Shown: positions 1 through 10,300 of the stretch, piece by piece
Numbering within the stretch: the stretch's first letter is position 1
How the letters are laid out: each line of letters starts with the position of its first letter
NCBI RefSeq assembly: GCF_002007235.1
Contig: NZ_MUHW01000025.1
Location: 29,460-62,980, forward strand
Direction: 5' to 3'
Length of the DNA stretch: 33,521 nucleotides
Source: Oribacterium sp. C9
GTDB taxonomy: Bacteria > Bacillota > Clostridia > Lachnospirales > Lachnospiraceae
Made by a program: the position numbers and the translations under genes
Notes under the pieces: generated by a model
Told to the model about the DNA's origin: nothing
The model's input: only the letters and a program-made list of their open reading frames with translations
The model's database searches: none

Positions 1-428
1 TTCGGATCGAAGAGGATTTTGGTCTCAATTCCATGTATTCGGTACGAATCGACGGTGAGTTCTCAAAGGTAGATGCAAGATCGGAATCAGGTACCAAGGC
101 CCATCATGTTACACTGAAGGATGCTCTGAGTGTTACACAGAAAGCTTTTATTTTTGAGAACATCAAGGGTACTCTTGTATGTGTGTATTATCCCGATTAT
201 ATGGATGGGATCAATGCTGCAGGATGGCATCTGCACTTTCTCTCTGAGGATAAAAAACACGGCGGGCATGTGTTTGATCTCAGCCTGACTGATGGAACTG
301 CAAAGTTTTGCAGAGTCACGAGTGTAGAAGTACGCATCCCTGATTCTCCTGCATTTGATACCTATGCACTTAAGAGTGCATCACAGGACGAAATCAAAAG
401 TGTAGAACAGGGAAAGAACAAGAAATGA
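1..428 (+). CDS. budA: Alpha-acetolactate decarboxylase, C-terminal part (cut by window start)
   Basis: The enzyme converts alpha-acetolactate to acetoin plus CO2 in the butanediol/acetoin branch of pyruvate metabolism, in the cytoplasm. The frame is open from position 3 and reads NSMYSVRIDG before the first visible ATG at 33, so that ATG is internal and the true start lies upstream of the window. The zinc-binding signature of the family is clear: GWHLHF followed by KHGGHVFD supplies the three metal-binding histidines, and GTLVCVYYPDYMDGINAAG matches the usual segment before it. About 140 residues of a roughly 240-residue protein are present. The stop is TGA at 426-428, followed by a strong terminator, so this gene ends its transcription unit. 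The C-terminal tail is lysine-rich and not diagnostic. Confidence 0.93.
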   Translation, partial: RIEEDFGLNSMYSVRIDGEFSKVDARSESGTKAHHVTLKDALSVTQKAFIFENIKGTLVCVYYPDYMDGINAAGWHLHFLSEDKKHGGHVFDLSLTDGTAKFCRVTSVEVRIPDSPAFDTYALKSASQDEIKSVEQGKNKK

Positions 429-515
429 TCATGATCCGTTTCTGATTTTTTCAGATGATAGATATTTTAAACCGAATAAAAATACACCTGCGCATAATAT
501 ATTATGGCTAAATAC

Positions 516-546
516 AAAGGAGTTCTCCTTCGAGAACTCCTTTTTT
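516..546 (+). terminator. Intrinsic terminator after budA
   Basis: A perfect 12-bp stem (AAAGGAGTTCTC, 516-527, with its complement at 532-543) closes a 4-base loop and runs into a T tract. It ends the plus-strand decarboxylase gene. It may also serve the minus-strand symporter gene that ends at 601, though the T tract on that side is poor. Confidence 0.9.
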
Positions 547-600
547 AGTGTTGTGTTATACAACGATTATTCAGTTTTTTTCAGATGGCAATAAATTCAA

Positions 601-1845
601 TTATGCAATGTTGGCAGCCTTAGCCTTCTTCATCTCATCAGAATGCTCTGTGATTCCATGCTTCTCTGCATATCCTGTAAGGATAAGAGTCAGGGCACCG
701 TCACCTGTTACGTTGCAGGCTGTTCCGAAGGAATCCTGAAGTGCGAAGATAGTAAGCATAAGTGCTGTTCCTGTCTCATCAAATCCAAGTACGCTGATGA
801 TAAGACCGAGAGATGCCATAACAGTTCCGCCCGGAACACCAGGAGCACCGATAGCAAATACTCCGAGAAGCAGACAGAAGATGATCATCTTTGATACAGG
901 TGGGAACTCACCGTAGAGCATCTTTGAAACTGCCATAACGAAGAATGTCTCTGTCATAACTGATCCGCAAAGATGGATATTTGCGAAAAGTGGAATACCG
1001 AAGCTTACCATATCATCACGAAGTGTAGGCTCTGACTTCTTTGCACACTGAAGTGCAACTGAAAGTGTAGCGGCTGAAGACATGGTACCTACTGCTGTCA
1101 TGTAAGCAGGACCGTAGTTCTTCAGGATGTTCATGGAATTTCTTCCCGAATAAGCACCTGCGATTCCGTAAAGAAGTGCAAGCCAGATATAGTGTCCTAC
1201 CATTACGATAAGGATGATCGCAAGGAAGATAGGAAGCTGCTTTGTGATTGATCCTTCGTATGCAAGTGTGCAGAATGTTGTTCCGATAAGGACAGGAAGT
1301 ACAGGAATAACAAACTTTGTAACGATGCTGAGTACGATGCTCTGGAACTCCTCAAGGATGCCTGTGATGTACTTGCTTGAATTCCATGCTGCTGCAAGTC
1401 CTACAAGTACTGAGAAGAACAGTGCTGACATTACAGGCATGATCTGTGGGATATCAAGTGCAAATACAGGTGAAGGTATCTCCTTGAGTCCGTCAACCTC
1501 AGGATTGATAGCCATGTGTGGCAGGATAGTGAAACCTGCTGTTGTAGCAAAAAGTGCTGCACCGATGGATGATACATAAGCAATGCAGAGTGCAACCATA
1601 AGCATTCTGGAAGCATTGTTTCCGAGTCTTGTGATTGATGGTGCGATGAATCCGATGATGATGAGCGGTACACAGAAGCTGATGAACTGTCCTACGATGT
1701 ACTTAACACAGACAAGTACATTGAGGATCGCCTGCGATGCAGCACTGCCATCACTTGAATTCAGTGCCAGACCTACGACGATACCTATCGCAAGTGCGCA
1801 CAATAGTTTAAATGGTAAACTGTGAATAAAGCCTTTCTTTTCCAT
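601..1845 (-). CDS. Na+/H+-dependent dicarboxylate/amino-acid symporter (DAACS/SDF family)
   Basis: This polytopic membrane carrier of 414 residues belongs to the glutamate/serine/dicarboxylate symporter family, of normal length. Seen in the sequence: many hydrophobic segments, a serine-rich re-entrant loop GTMSSAATLSVAL, the second hairpin APGVPGGTVMASLG, and the helix-8 signature DSFGTACNVTGDGA with the conserved Asp, Asn and GD that bind substrate and Na+. The start ATG follows GGAGG by about 10 bases. It lies downstream of the cysteine desulfidase-like gene on the same strand with a 194-bp gap. A role in importing the substrate of that enzyme (cysteine or serine) is inference from context. 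SstT-like serine/threonine carriers belong to the same superfamily, but the substrate cannot be assigned from motifs alone. Confidence 0.9.
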   Translation of the reverse strand: MEKKGFIHSLPFKLLCALAIGIVVGLALNSSDGSAASQAILNVLVCVKYIVGQFISFCVPLIIIGFIAPSITRLGNNASRMLMVALCIAYVSSIGAALFATTAGFTILPHMAINPEVDGLKEIPSPVFALDIPQIMPVMSALFFSVLVGLAAAWNSSKYITGILEEFQSIVLSIVTKFVIPVLPVLIGTTFCTLAYEGSITKQLPIFLAIILIVMVGHYIWLALLYGIAGAYSGRNSMNILKNYGPAYMTAVGTMSSAATLSVALQCAKKSEPTLRDDMVSFGIPLFANIHLCGSVMTETFFVMAVSKMLYGEFPPVSKMIIFCLLLGVFAIGAPGVPGGTVMASLGLIISVLGFDETGTALMLTIFALQDSFGTACNVTGDGALTLILTGYAEKHGITEHSDEMKKAKAANIA

Positions 1846-2039
1846 CCCCTTAAACCTCCGTTAAAAAAGTTTTTTGGCTTTAATGCCAGATTCTTTTGGA
1901 ACCTGCCACGTACTTTATGTGAACCGAGGGCCGGGCCATCCTTGGATTTTTCATCCCTCCGGACATCGGATCATATATTAATTTCTATTCTCTCTATTTA
2001 TATTTTAATAAATTATAAGTTATATATCTACTGCTATCT
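1846..2039 (-). other. Leader between cysteine desulfidase-like gene and symporter
   Basis: A 194-bp non-coding stretch. The part nearest the upstream gene is very AT-rich and contains a minus-strand TATAAT (plus-strand ATTATA at 2012-2017) without a convincing -35. The middle is GC-rich, and a short GGC..GCC hairpin lies near the symporter start. The symporter may have its own promoter here. I do not recognise a riboswitch class. Confidence 0.35.
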
Positions 2040-3353
2040 TTACAGGCAGGCACTGACATCTACCTTATCTGTCATGACATTGAGTATTTCCTTGTCTGTA
2101 GGCTGCATTCCAACCTTTCCGATATAGCCCATGTTCTTGATGGTCTCTTCTACATCGTCCTCAACTATACCTTCACCCGGCTGGAATGACTTATCATTCA
2201 TGCTCATGTAATGTGCAAGTATAGCTGCATTGACAGAAGCAGCGATCTTGGCTGCACAGCTTGGCTTCGCTCCATCACATACGATACCGCCGACATTTGC
2301 AATGGTGTTTGTTATGGTCTTCGCGATATGTGCATAGTCTCCGCCGCTCATATAAGTGATGGCCGCACCGGCACCGCAGGATGCACTTACTGCTCCGCAG
2401 AATGCTGACAGTGCACCGATATAATGCTTGATGTAAATGGATACAAGATTTGAGATGAGCAGTGCACGCATGCGCTTTTCGTCTGAAATGAAAAGTTCCT
2501 TTGCGTATACCACTACAGGCATGGTAACTGTGATTCCCTGATTACCTGAACCTGAGTTAATGACTACAGGCATGGGACAGCCTGACATCCTGGCATCGGA
2601 TCCTGCTGCTGCCGCTGCACATGCACAGGATCTGACATCTCTGCCATAAGCTTCAAGTATGGTCTTTCCTACACTTGCTCCCCATGGATTATCGAGACCT
2701 TCCTGGGATATGGCAGAATTCATCTCTATCTGGCGATTCATCATATCCTTAACCTCATTGAGATCCACCTGATTTGCATAATCAAGCAGTCCGCGAAGGG
2801 TCATAAGGCTTCTGTCACCGGTGCGGATAGTATCTGAATACTCATTCTTAACGCCGGATTCAAGAAGTGTCTCCCCGTCTCTTTTAATAAGAGAAATATC
2901 CGTATGATGCTCGGAGATGATGACCTCCGCATCATGATTCTTTCCCTTTATGATCGCCTGAATATAGAGGTTAGGAACATTCTCCACATAATTGCAGTCA
3001 CAAAACTTTTCAGCCACCAGCTGTCTCGTCTTCTCTCTGTCCTCGTCTGTTACTCCGGCGATTACCTCCAGCTTCTTATCGGGATCTCCGCCAACCACTC
3101 CGAGAGTAGCCGCAACTTCTATCCCTCTCTGTCCGCCTGAATTCGGAACCTTTACACCCTTAACGTTTTTGATCATGTTTCCTGAACAGTTAATAGTGAT
3201 GTGTACAGGTTCATCATCAAGTATCTTTCTCGCCATAGACGCTGCGTACGCTATAGCTATAGGTTCTGTACATCCCATCGCAGGTATCAATTCGTTGCGA
3301 AGGATGTCTGTATAATTATCCATCAGTTCTTTACTGAGTGTTGCCTCTGCCAT
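2040..3353 (-). CDS. UPF0597 / L-cysteine desulfidase-like (serine dehydratase alpha-type) enzyme
   Basis: Members of this family, including CyuA/YhaM, are Fe-S enzymes that break L-cysteine down to pyruvate, ammonia and sulfide. Seen here: the N-terminal signature MGCTEPIAIAYA, the segment KNVKGVKVPNSGGQRGIE, a small-residue-rich region CACAAAAAGSDARMSGC, and a C-x6-C pair in VCDGAKPSC that fits the cluster-binding cysteines of the family. Length (437 residues) is normal. Two adjacent ATGs exist. I chose the second (3353), because AGGAGG then lies 5 bases upstream rather than 2. The gene is divergent from a GntR regulator and followed by a DAACS carrier, which suggests an amino-acid uptake and degradation unit. 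A serine substrate is a possible alternative. Confidence 0.85.
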   Translation of the reverse strand: MAEATLSKELMDNYTDILRNELIPAMGCTEPIAIAYAASMARKILDDEPVHITINCSGNMIKNVKGVKVPNSGGQRGIEVAATLGVVGGDPDKKLEVIAGVTDEDREKTRQLVAEKFCDCNYVENVPNLYIQAIIKGKNHDAEVIISEHHTDISLIKRDGETLLESGVKNEYSDTIRTGDRSLMTLRGLLDYANQVDLNEVKDMMNRQIEMNSAISQEGLDNPWGASVGKTILEAYGRDVRSCACAAAAAGSDARMSGCPMPVVINSGSGNQGITVTMPVVVYAKELFISDEKRMRALLISNLVSIYIKHYIGALSAFCGAVSASCGAGAAITYMSGGDYAHIAKTITNTIANVGGIVCDGAKPSCAAKIAASVNAAILAHYMSMNDKSFQPGEGIVEDDVEETIKNMGYIGKVGMQPTDKEILNVMTDKVDVSACL

Positions 3354-3636
3354 CATTACCTCCTATACCGCAGGAAACTCCGCTTCATTTCAAAATGCTT
3401 CTATGCTTGTCTCATAGAAAAAAATGCGGATGCCCCTTTTCCCACAGTTGAAATTTCTCTATTCATACTACTGATATTATCACTGATATTATCAACTGTC
3501 ATTTAGGGATTTTAACCAAAAAATCCACTGTAGAATTGGTGGTTATTAAGATTGTCCCAAATGTCAAACTTGTAAATCAAAAAAGCAGCGGTTAAAATTA
3601 TTATTATATCCAAGACATTAACAAACAGAGGCTGAC
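3354..3636. promoter_or_regulatory. Divergent control region of desulfidase-like gene and GntR regulator
   Basis: This 283-bp region carries two abutting identical 12-mers (CTGATATTATCA at 3471-3482 and 3483-3494). It also has an inverted repeat ACAGTTGA (3444-3451) / TCAACTGT (3492-3499) that brackets them. Such symmetry between divergent genes is typical of an operator for the adjacent regulator. That the GntR protein binds here is inference. Confidence 0.5.
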
Positions 3637-4290
3637 ATGGAACGTAAACCATCTAATTTAAAAGAATATGTTGTTAATTCAATATTGGAGGATATCTATT
3701 CATCAGTCTATGCGCCGGGTGATATCCTGAATGAAAAGGCATTGATAGAGAAATACAACTGCAGTAAATCACCGGTTCGTGAGGCACTGCTTTCGCTTTG
3801 TGCAGATGGAGTACTGAAAAATATTCCCCGCTATGGATATGAGGTAATTCGTCTCACAAAGGAAGATATATTTGAGATGCTTCAGTTCAGACTGGCAATC
3901 GAAGGAGGTATTCTCCGTGAACGTTATAAGAATATAAGCGCTGAAGATTTTGCGGAACTCGAGCGTCTGGATCAGCTTTGCAAGATCAACGATACTGATG
4001 CCAGAACACATTTCGAGTACAACATAGGATTTCATATCAAACTGGTGCAGAGCTGTGGCAACATGTACGTTACCGACCAGTTAAAGCAATGCATGGTGAG
4101 GCTTAAGCGTGCCTATGCTCAGTTCTACTGGAATCCCAATGTGGACATCATGTTTTCCATGGACACCAGACATCACATCGAAATTCTGGATAATCTGAAA
4201 AAGGGAAACATAGATGCCGCTTTAGATGCACTCAGGGCTGATCTCAGCGACTTCGGCGGAACAACCATGTTCTTTACATCCGGAGTGTAA
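3637..4290 (+). CDS. GntR-family transcriptional regulator, FadR/FCD subfamily
   Basis: This is a DNA-binding repressor or activator with a small-molecule-sensing C-terminal domain. Residues 1-70 form a winged helix-turn-helix with the hallmark LNEKALIEKYNCSKSPVREALLSLCADGVL. The rest is an all-helical FCD domain with the likely metal-binding histidines in IGFHIKLVQ and DTRHHIEIL. At 217 residues it is full length for the subfamily. The start ATG is preceded by AGAGG. It is divergent from the UPF0597 enzyme gene, whose product or substrate is a plausible effector (inference). A strong terminator follows. Confidence 0.92.
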   Translation: MERKPSNLKEYVVNSILEDIYSSVYAPGDILNEKALIEKYNCSKSPVREALLSLCADGVLKNIPRYGYEVIRLTKEDIFEMLQFRLAIEGGILRERYKNISAEDFAELERLDQLCKINDTDARTHFEYNIGFHIKLVQSCGNMYVTDQLKQCMVRLKRAYAQFYWNPNVDIMFSMDTRHHIEILDNLKKGNIDAALDALRADLSDFGGTTMFFTSGV

Positions 4291-4317
4291 GGTGCTGTAT
4301 CTTCAAAATACAATATG

Positions 4318-4362
4318 AAAAAAGGTCGCGGAACCCGGATATACCGGTGCCGCGACCTTTTC
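4318..4362. terminator. Bidirectional terminator between convergent genes
   Basis: A 12-bp perfect stem (AAAAGGTCGCGG, 4320-4331, with its complement 4350-4361) encloses an inner CCGG/CCGG stem. A-rich sequence on the left and T-rich sequence on the right allow termination of both the plus-strand GntR gene and the minus-strand protease gene. Confidence 0.85.
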
Positions 4363-4375
4363 AATCATCTATGTA

Positions 4376-7300
4376 TCATCTTACTTCATAACGAAGCAGT
4401 GTTCCATCTGACCTTCGGACATCATAACCCTTTGTGGGAAGTATGTCCTCATTATCGGATTGAATTATAAATCTCTGATCACCATTTGAATTGTTATCAA
4501 AAGCATCTGATGCCACTTTATTTATCTCAGCAGGAAGCACTGCCTCTGTAAGCCGGTTATTTCTGAAAGCTGCTGATGGAATTTCAGTAAGTCCATCTGT
4601 ATATCCTTCCATAAAACCATATACATAAAGAGAAGATATTCTGTTGTTCTCAAAGGCAGATTCACCTATCTCTTCCTGTCTCTCAGAGGTTGTAAGGCTC
4701 TCAATGAAGTTATCCTTAAAGGCCCTTGCCCCGACATGTGAAGTATACTTTCCGAGCTTAAGCTGCCTTATGGAATTGTTCTCAAAGGCACCTGTCCTCA
4801 CCTGATGAGTGAGATCGGGAAGCTCCACCTTCCGGAGATCATTGTTCTTGAATGCATATTCATTGATATAAACAAGAGCCGACTGATTTATATCCTGAAG
4901 ATTGAAGCCAAAGCTTGTGAGTCCGCAGTTCATAAATGCACCGGTTCCTATGGTCTCTATCTTACTTGACAGTGTCAACGAATACAGCGGTATATCATAG
5001 AATGCAAAGTCACCTATCGCGGTTATTTTACCGGCACCGTCAATATCGTTCGGAATAGTGACCACACTGTTCATTCCGAGATATCTCCTGATGATTCCGT
5101 CCTCTGCCAGAAAATCCTTTTCAGGAGTCTCACGAATCTCGCCGTCATAGCTTGCTTCTCCGTTCACCGTAACAGATACCTGAGTACCTGCTTTATGACG
5201 AGCTACAGAAATGTCGAAGAAACCGTCTCCGTTGGCTGTTCCTGTATAGCTGTCATCACCCATATTTACAGAGACCTTTGCACCCGGCACGGCAAAACCA
5301 AGGATTTCCGAATCTGATTCAAGTACCGGTGTACGAAGTCTTGCGGAATAGGCATGATAGTAGAACTCTACTACATTGACCTTCTGAAGCTTTATCTCTT
5401 TTTTCGTATCAACACTTGTGTAGGAACCTCCCTTGGAGGATACATCCGGGGCCTTGATAGTCACTGTTTCACCCATCTTATAGAACCTGTCTGCAGGTAC
5501 TGTTCTGTTGATCTCCGTATTGCTGTCTCCGTAATAGTGAAGCTCCCTCAGAACATCCTCATGGTCTCTTGCATTGAGAGCCTTTATTGTCACAACTACA
5601 GGATTGATGAGGTACTGATGATCCTTGCTTTCAAGCTCCGTATCCGTGCTTGTGTAAATTCTCGGATAAGTGAACTCCCTCTTGTTGTAGCTTCCGAAGG
5701 CATTTTCTTCCACTTCCTTAAGCAGCGGAGCGGAGATCTCCACATCATACATGGATGTGAATGCGCCCTTTGCGATTTTTTCTACCCCGGGGAAATCTCC
5801 CAGGAAAGGACTTCCTGCTGCCGCAAATGTATCTGCCTCTATTTCCTTCACTCCTTCGGGACATATGACAGTAAAGGACTGGTCCTGCAGATTAAGCTTC
5901 CACTGCTGCGAAAAAGCCCCTGATCCTATTCTTTCAACATTTTCAGGAATCTTAACTTCCGTGAGCATGTTGTTCTTAAAAGCATTGTTCTCAATTTCCG
6001 TAAGAGTATCCGGAAGTGTGAGTGTTCTTATCTTTTCATCATCCTCCTTTCCTGTTCCGTTAAAAGCGTCCTCACCTATCTTTAATACCTGAACTCCTCC
6101 TATCTTTGACGGAACATTAACGTTTTTGCTCTTTCCGTTGTATTTTGTGATGGTCTGTGTTTCCGCATCAAACTCATATTCATCCTTTTCAGGATCGATG
6201 ACAGGAGTATCCTCTATGACATCATCCGTCTCGGGATTCTTTTCGGCATCTTCCCCGTAAAGCCATGCTGCCTTGACTCCGTAGGCGCCTGTTGTTGATA
6301 TGGTGTCAGTTGCAGTGAAGGCGCCGTCATATACGAAGCTGTGGGATATGGCCTTTTTAGAGGCATTTTCATCATAGAGCACTCCCATGCTGTCTGTGAT
6401 GGAAATATCATCCTCATAGGTCACTGCGATATAAAGCGGCTTATCAGTTCTTATGTTGTACTCGCTGAAATCTATGGTATTCCATTCATTCGGCTTAAGC
6501 TCATCATATTCTCTGAAGGGTGCTATCTCTAAAAGGCGTCCCGTACTGTTGTACTGAAGAACTCCGATCTCAATATGCTTTCCGTTGAAATACTGATTAT
6601 GCACCGCAAAGATTTCTGCGCTCTTAAGCATTGACCCCTTGTATGGTGACTGGAACTTCACCGCGAGACCTCTCACACCGCTGGTAAAGAAGATGGTACC
6701 GTAATATCCTTCCGAATCTGTAACAGGATTCACACCATAATCTGTGACTACGCTCTTCATGGCGCCAAGAGGACTGAGCTTCACCGGATCAAGGGTATTT
6801 TCACCTTCCTTCAGTGAAACAGTAATTTCCCCGGAAATATATCCATCCTTGAAGAATCTGAGTACATGTTTTCCTGCAAATGCCTCTGTCATGGAGTATG
6901 CGCCGGAATCATCAGTACTAAGAAGCTGATACTGATCATCATCGTCTATACGGATGCTTACGCCTGAAAGAGGTTCTCCGTTTTCATCCTGAACCTGTCC
7001 CTTGAAGCCTGCCTTTTTAGCTTCCGAAAGCACAAATGCATCCTTTAAGACATTGTCACCCCCGGTGACTTTCACCTTCTTCTCGATTGATTCATGACCG
7101 TAAGCGGTGATAAGGAGTGTATATTCCCTTGATGCTCCGTTAACTCCGGCTGTCAGATTCAGGGCGAAGGATCCATCTATCTCTGATGATCTGGTATATG
7201 CTCCGGTTTCCTTTACGGTAATGGTAGCAGAAAGAGGAATATGTCCCTCACTGTACAGACCTGCTCCAAGCTTGTTAAGTTCTTCCGTTGAATACTGGTG

Positions 7301-10300
7301 AAGAGTCTTTTCTTCCGCTTCATTCACTTCTGTGGAAGCTGTATATCTTCTGTCATCGGCGCTCACCTTCTTATCAGGAGCATTTCCGCCTGTTGATCTT
7401 GCTTCTTCAAGCTCCTCCTCTGAAAGCTCTCCATCATGATCGGAATCAATAAGTTCATAGAAAAGATCCTCAAAGGAGCCTGCCTTTGTCTTGGTCAGTC
7501 TGTACTCTTTTTCATCGTCATTACTGCTTTCCTGCTGATCATCATCTTCTTCATCATTTACATCGGCATCTTCCGCATCTTCCGCTTCCTCCTTTTCATC
7601 ACTATCCTCTTCTTTGTCGGTTTTCACATTCTTAACAAGCACTGAAGGAGTAGCTTTTTCTTCAGTGTCTGCCTCTTTTTCTTCAAGCTCAGCCTTCTCT
7701 TCTGACCTTACAATTTCAGAAGCTGAAGCTATCTTTTCTTTTCCGTATCTCTCGCCTGCAAGCTTTTCAAACTCTATGCTTTTCTTTCCCACGTAGACAT
7801 TATCCAGATACCAGCCCAGATTGTAGCCGTCGATCCAGACGGTCTGTGATGTTTCCGCACGGAATCTTATGGATACCGTCTGTCCGCTGTAGTCAGCGAG
7901 AGACTGCTTTATCTGATGCCATGTGAAGATCTGGTCTCCATCCATGATACGTTCTGAAGGAATAAGTTCAGTCCAGCCTTCAGCCCCTTCAGGCTTTATC
8001 TCAACGTAGAAATCAACTCCTGCGCCTGCCATTCCCATACCGGAATAGGAATCAAAATAGAGATAGTCCTTATCCCCTACCTTCACCTCAGGCATAAGAA
8101 GATAACTGTCCAGTCCGTTTGAAGCCTTTCCGTTAAGTGTGGTTCCAAAGAGGTGGGTCTTATTCTTTCTCATTCCCTGCCATGCAAGTCTGTAGGAAAG
8201 TGTTTTATCCTTAAGCTCCTCGTCAGACATGACATCAACTGTTCCGTATTCCCAGTCATCCACTGCATCATCAGAAAGAGTTCCGTGGGTGAATCCTGAC
8301 TCTCCTGTTTCGAAGTCATAGCTCACGGAATCCTCATAAGTATCAAAGTCGATCTTCAGTTCCTTTGAATACTCGCTCCTGTTACCGCTCTTGTCATAAG
8401 CAGAGACTCGATAGATATAGCTCTTTCCGCTTTCCGCAGTTTCATCATACAGATTCACTCGATAATGAGAGCTTGGCCTGTTCTTATCTTCTCCCTTGTT
8501 TATGAACTGAAAATCCGAAAGATTCTGCTCTATCTTCTTCAGTACTCTGAAATCAGCGGATTCTCCATCCGTTTTTCTCTCTATGACATAATGATCCATG
8601 TCAGATTCTTCATTGGCAACGAAATGAATTCTCAGTCCCTTGTTTTCAACAGTTCCGCGAAGATCCTGTACCTGTCCCGGTGCAACATCCTCACCTTTCG
8701 TGATCTCCAGATTATCAAGATACCAGCCTATGCCTTCATCCGCATCATGTCCGAAAAAGTAAAATCTGATCTGAAGAGGTCTGCCCTCCTTATTTATCTT
8801 ATCTTCTTCCGGAGTATCCTGATCATCAACATATTTATCGAGAGGTATGGTCACATGCTCCCAGTTTCTCTCTGTTATATCCGGTCTCAGAATAACGTCA
8901 TAGATATCTTCCCAGTCATCCTCTCTTCCTGTAAAGGATGCCTGCACCTTACTTGTGGATATACCTGTAAATCCGTTATACATGTCGACTGACAGTGTCG
9001 GTATGGTCTTTGGATCATCCTTATCTATCACAACTGTTGTGAGATCCACCGGAGGAAGATAAAGGCTGCTGTCCTTACGGCGCTCAAAATACGGATATCC
9101 TCCGTCGATTCCTATATAGGTCTTATTATCTGCCCCATCCTTTCCCTTCGGAAATTCCGGTTCCTTAACCGATTCTCTGTGAGAAAGTTCCCAGCATCCG
9201 TCTATGATGAAGCCCTTAAGTCCTGTTTCAGCCTTTTCAAAATCCTCAGACCATGGGAAACTTACACCCTTTCTCATGAGGATCTTTTTCTCAGCCTTTA
9301 CTTTGGTATTCTTATAATCTGTAGCCTCTATGACAATGTTTAACTCCCCGACTGTAAGCTCCTCGGATGGAATCGTATAAGTATATACTCCGTCCTTCTG
9401 AGTTCCGGACTTTACAGTCATAAGCTTTTCCTCTGCCTTCGACTCATCCTCTGTCCAGTATTTAAGCTTTGCGGAACGTATGGATATATCATCAGAGATT
9501 TCCGCCTTTATTATTAGGTCTCGCCCAACATAAGCTTCATCCTGCATATCCAGCTTCACCACGGGAGCTTCTTTATCTTCACCGGCCTGAAGAACAGTTC
9601 CTATGATCCTTGACTGATCTTCACCTGCGATCTTTGCCACCGCATCGTAGACATTGATAAGACCCGCACCGTAAGCAAAGTTGGGCGATTCTGTGAACTG
9701 TGAATCCGTAAGAGGCTCTGCTGTTTCCATGATAAGTTCCCTTATCTCTGAAAGCTCATCATATTCCTCTGCCTTTCCGTATTTCTTTGCTGCTGCCTTT
9801 ATGAGGGCTACGGCTCCTGTCACATGGGGAGCAGCCATGGAGGTTCCATTCCATGACACATAGGTGCCCCTTGAATCAACGGAACGTACCTGAACACCGG
9901 GAGCCGCTATCTCCGGCTTCGTAAGGGAACTGTCAAAGGCAGATGGTCCTTTATTCGAAAAGTTGCCGATCTTCTTGTTCCTGTCCACTGCTGCAACGGC
10001 GATGACATTGGGATAGTTGGCAGGATTAGAAATAGTGCCTTCCCCCGGAACCTCGCCTGAGGTATTACCGGCTGCAAAAACAGGAATTATACCTGCCTCT
10101 TCCCAGGCATCCGTAACATCCTTGAACCACTCGTCTGTATCAGCCGCGCCGCCCCAGGAATTGTTGACTACATCCGGTCTCATCTGAAGCATCCATTCTG
10201 CCGCAGCTATAAGATCCGATACTTCTCCTCCGTCAACTCCCATGGCTCTGGCTGTAATAAATCTTGCACCGGGAGCAACTCCTATCCTGTTGGTACTGTT

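Noticed and set aside
1846-2039. Leader considered as T-box or riboswitch
   Set aside because: No T-box sequence, specifier stem or terminator/antiterminator pair, and no recognised riboswitch core.
5354-5923. A 189-codon plus-strand frame opposite the protease gene
   Set aside because: The protease repeats are continuous through it. The antisense product has no domain and no ribosome site.
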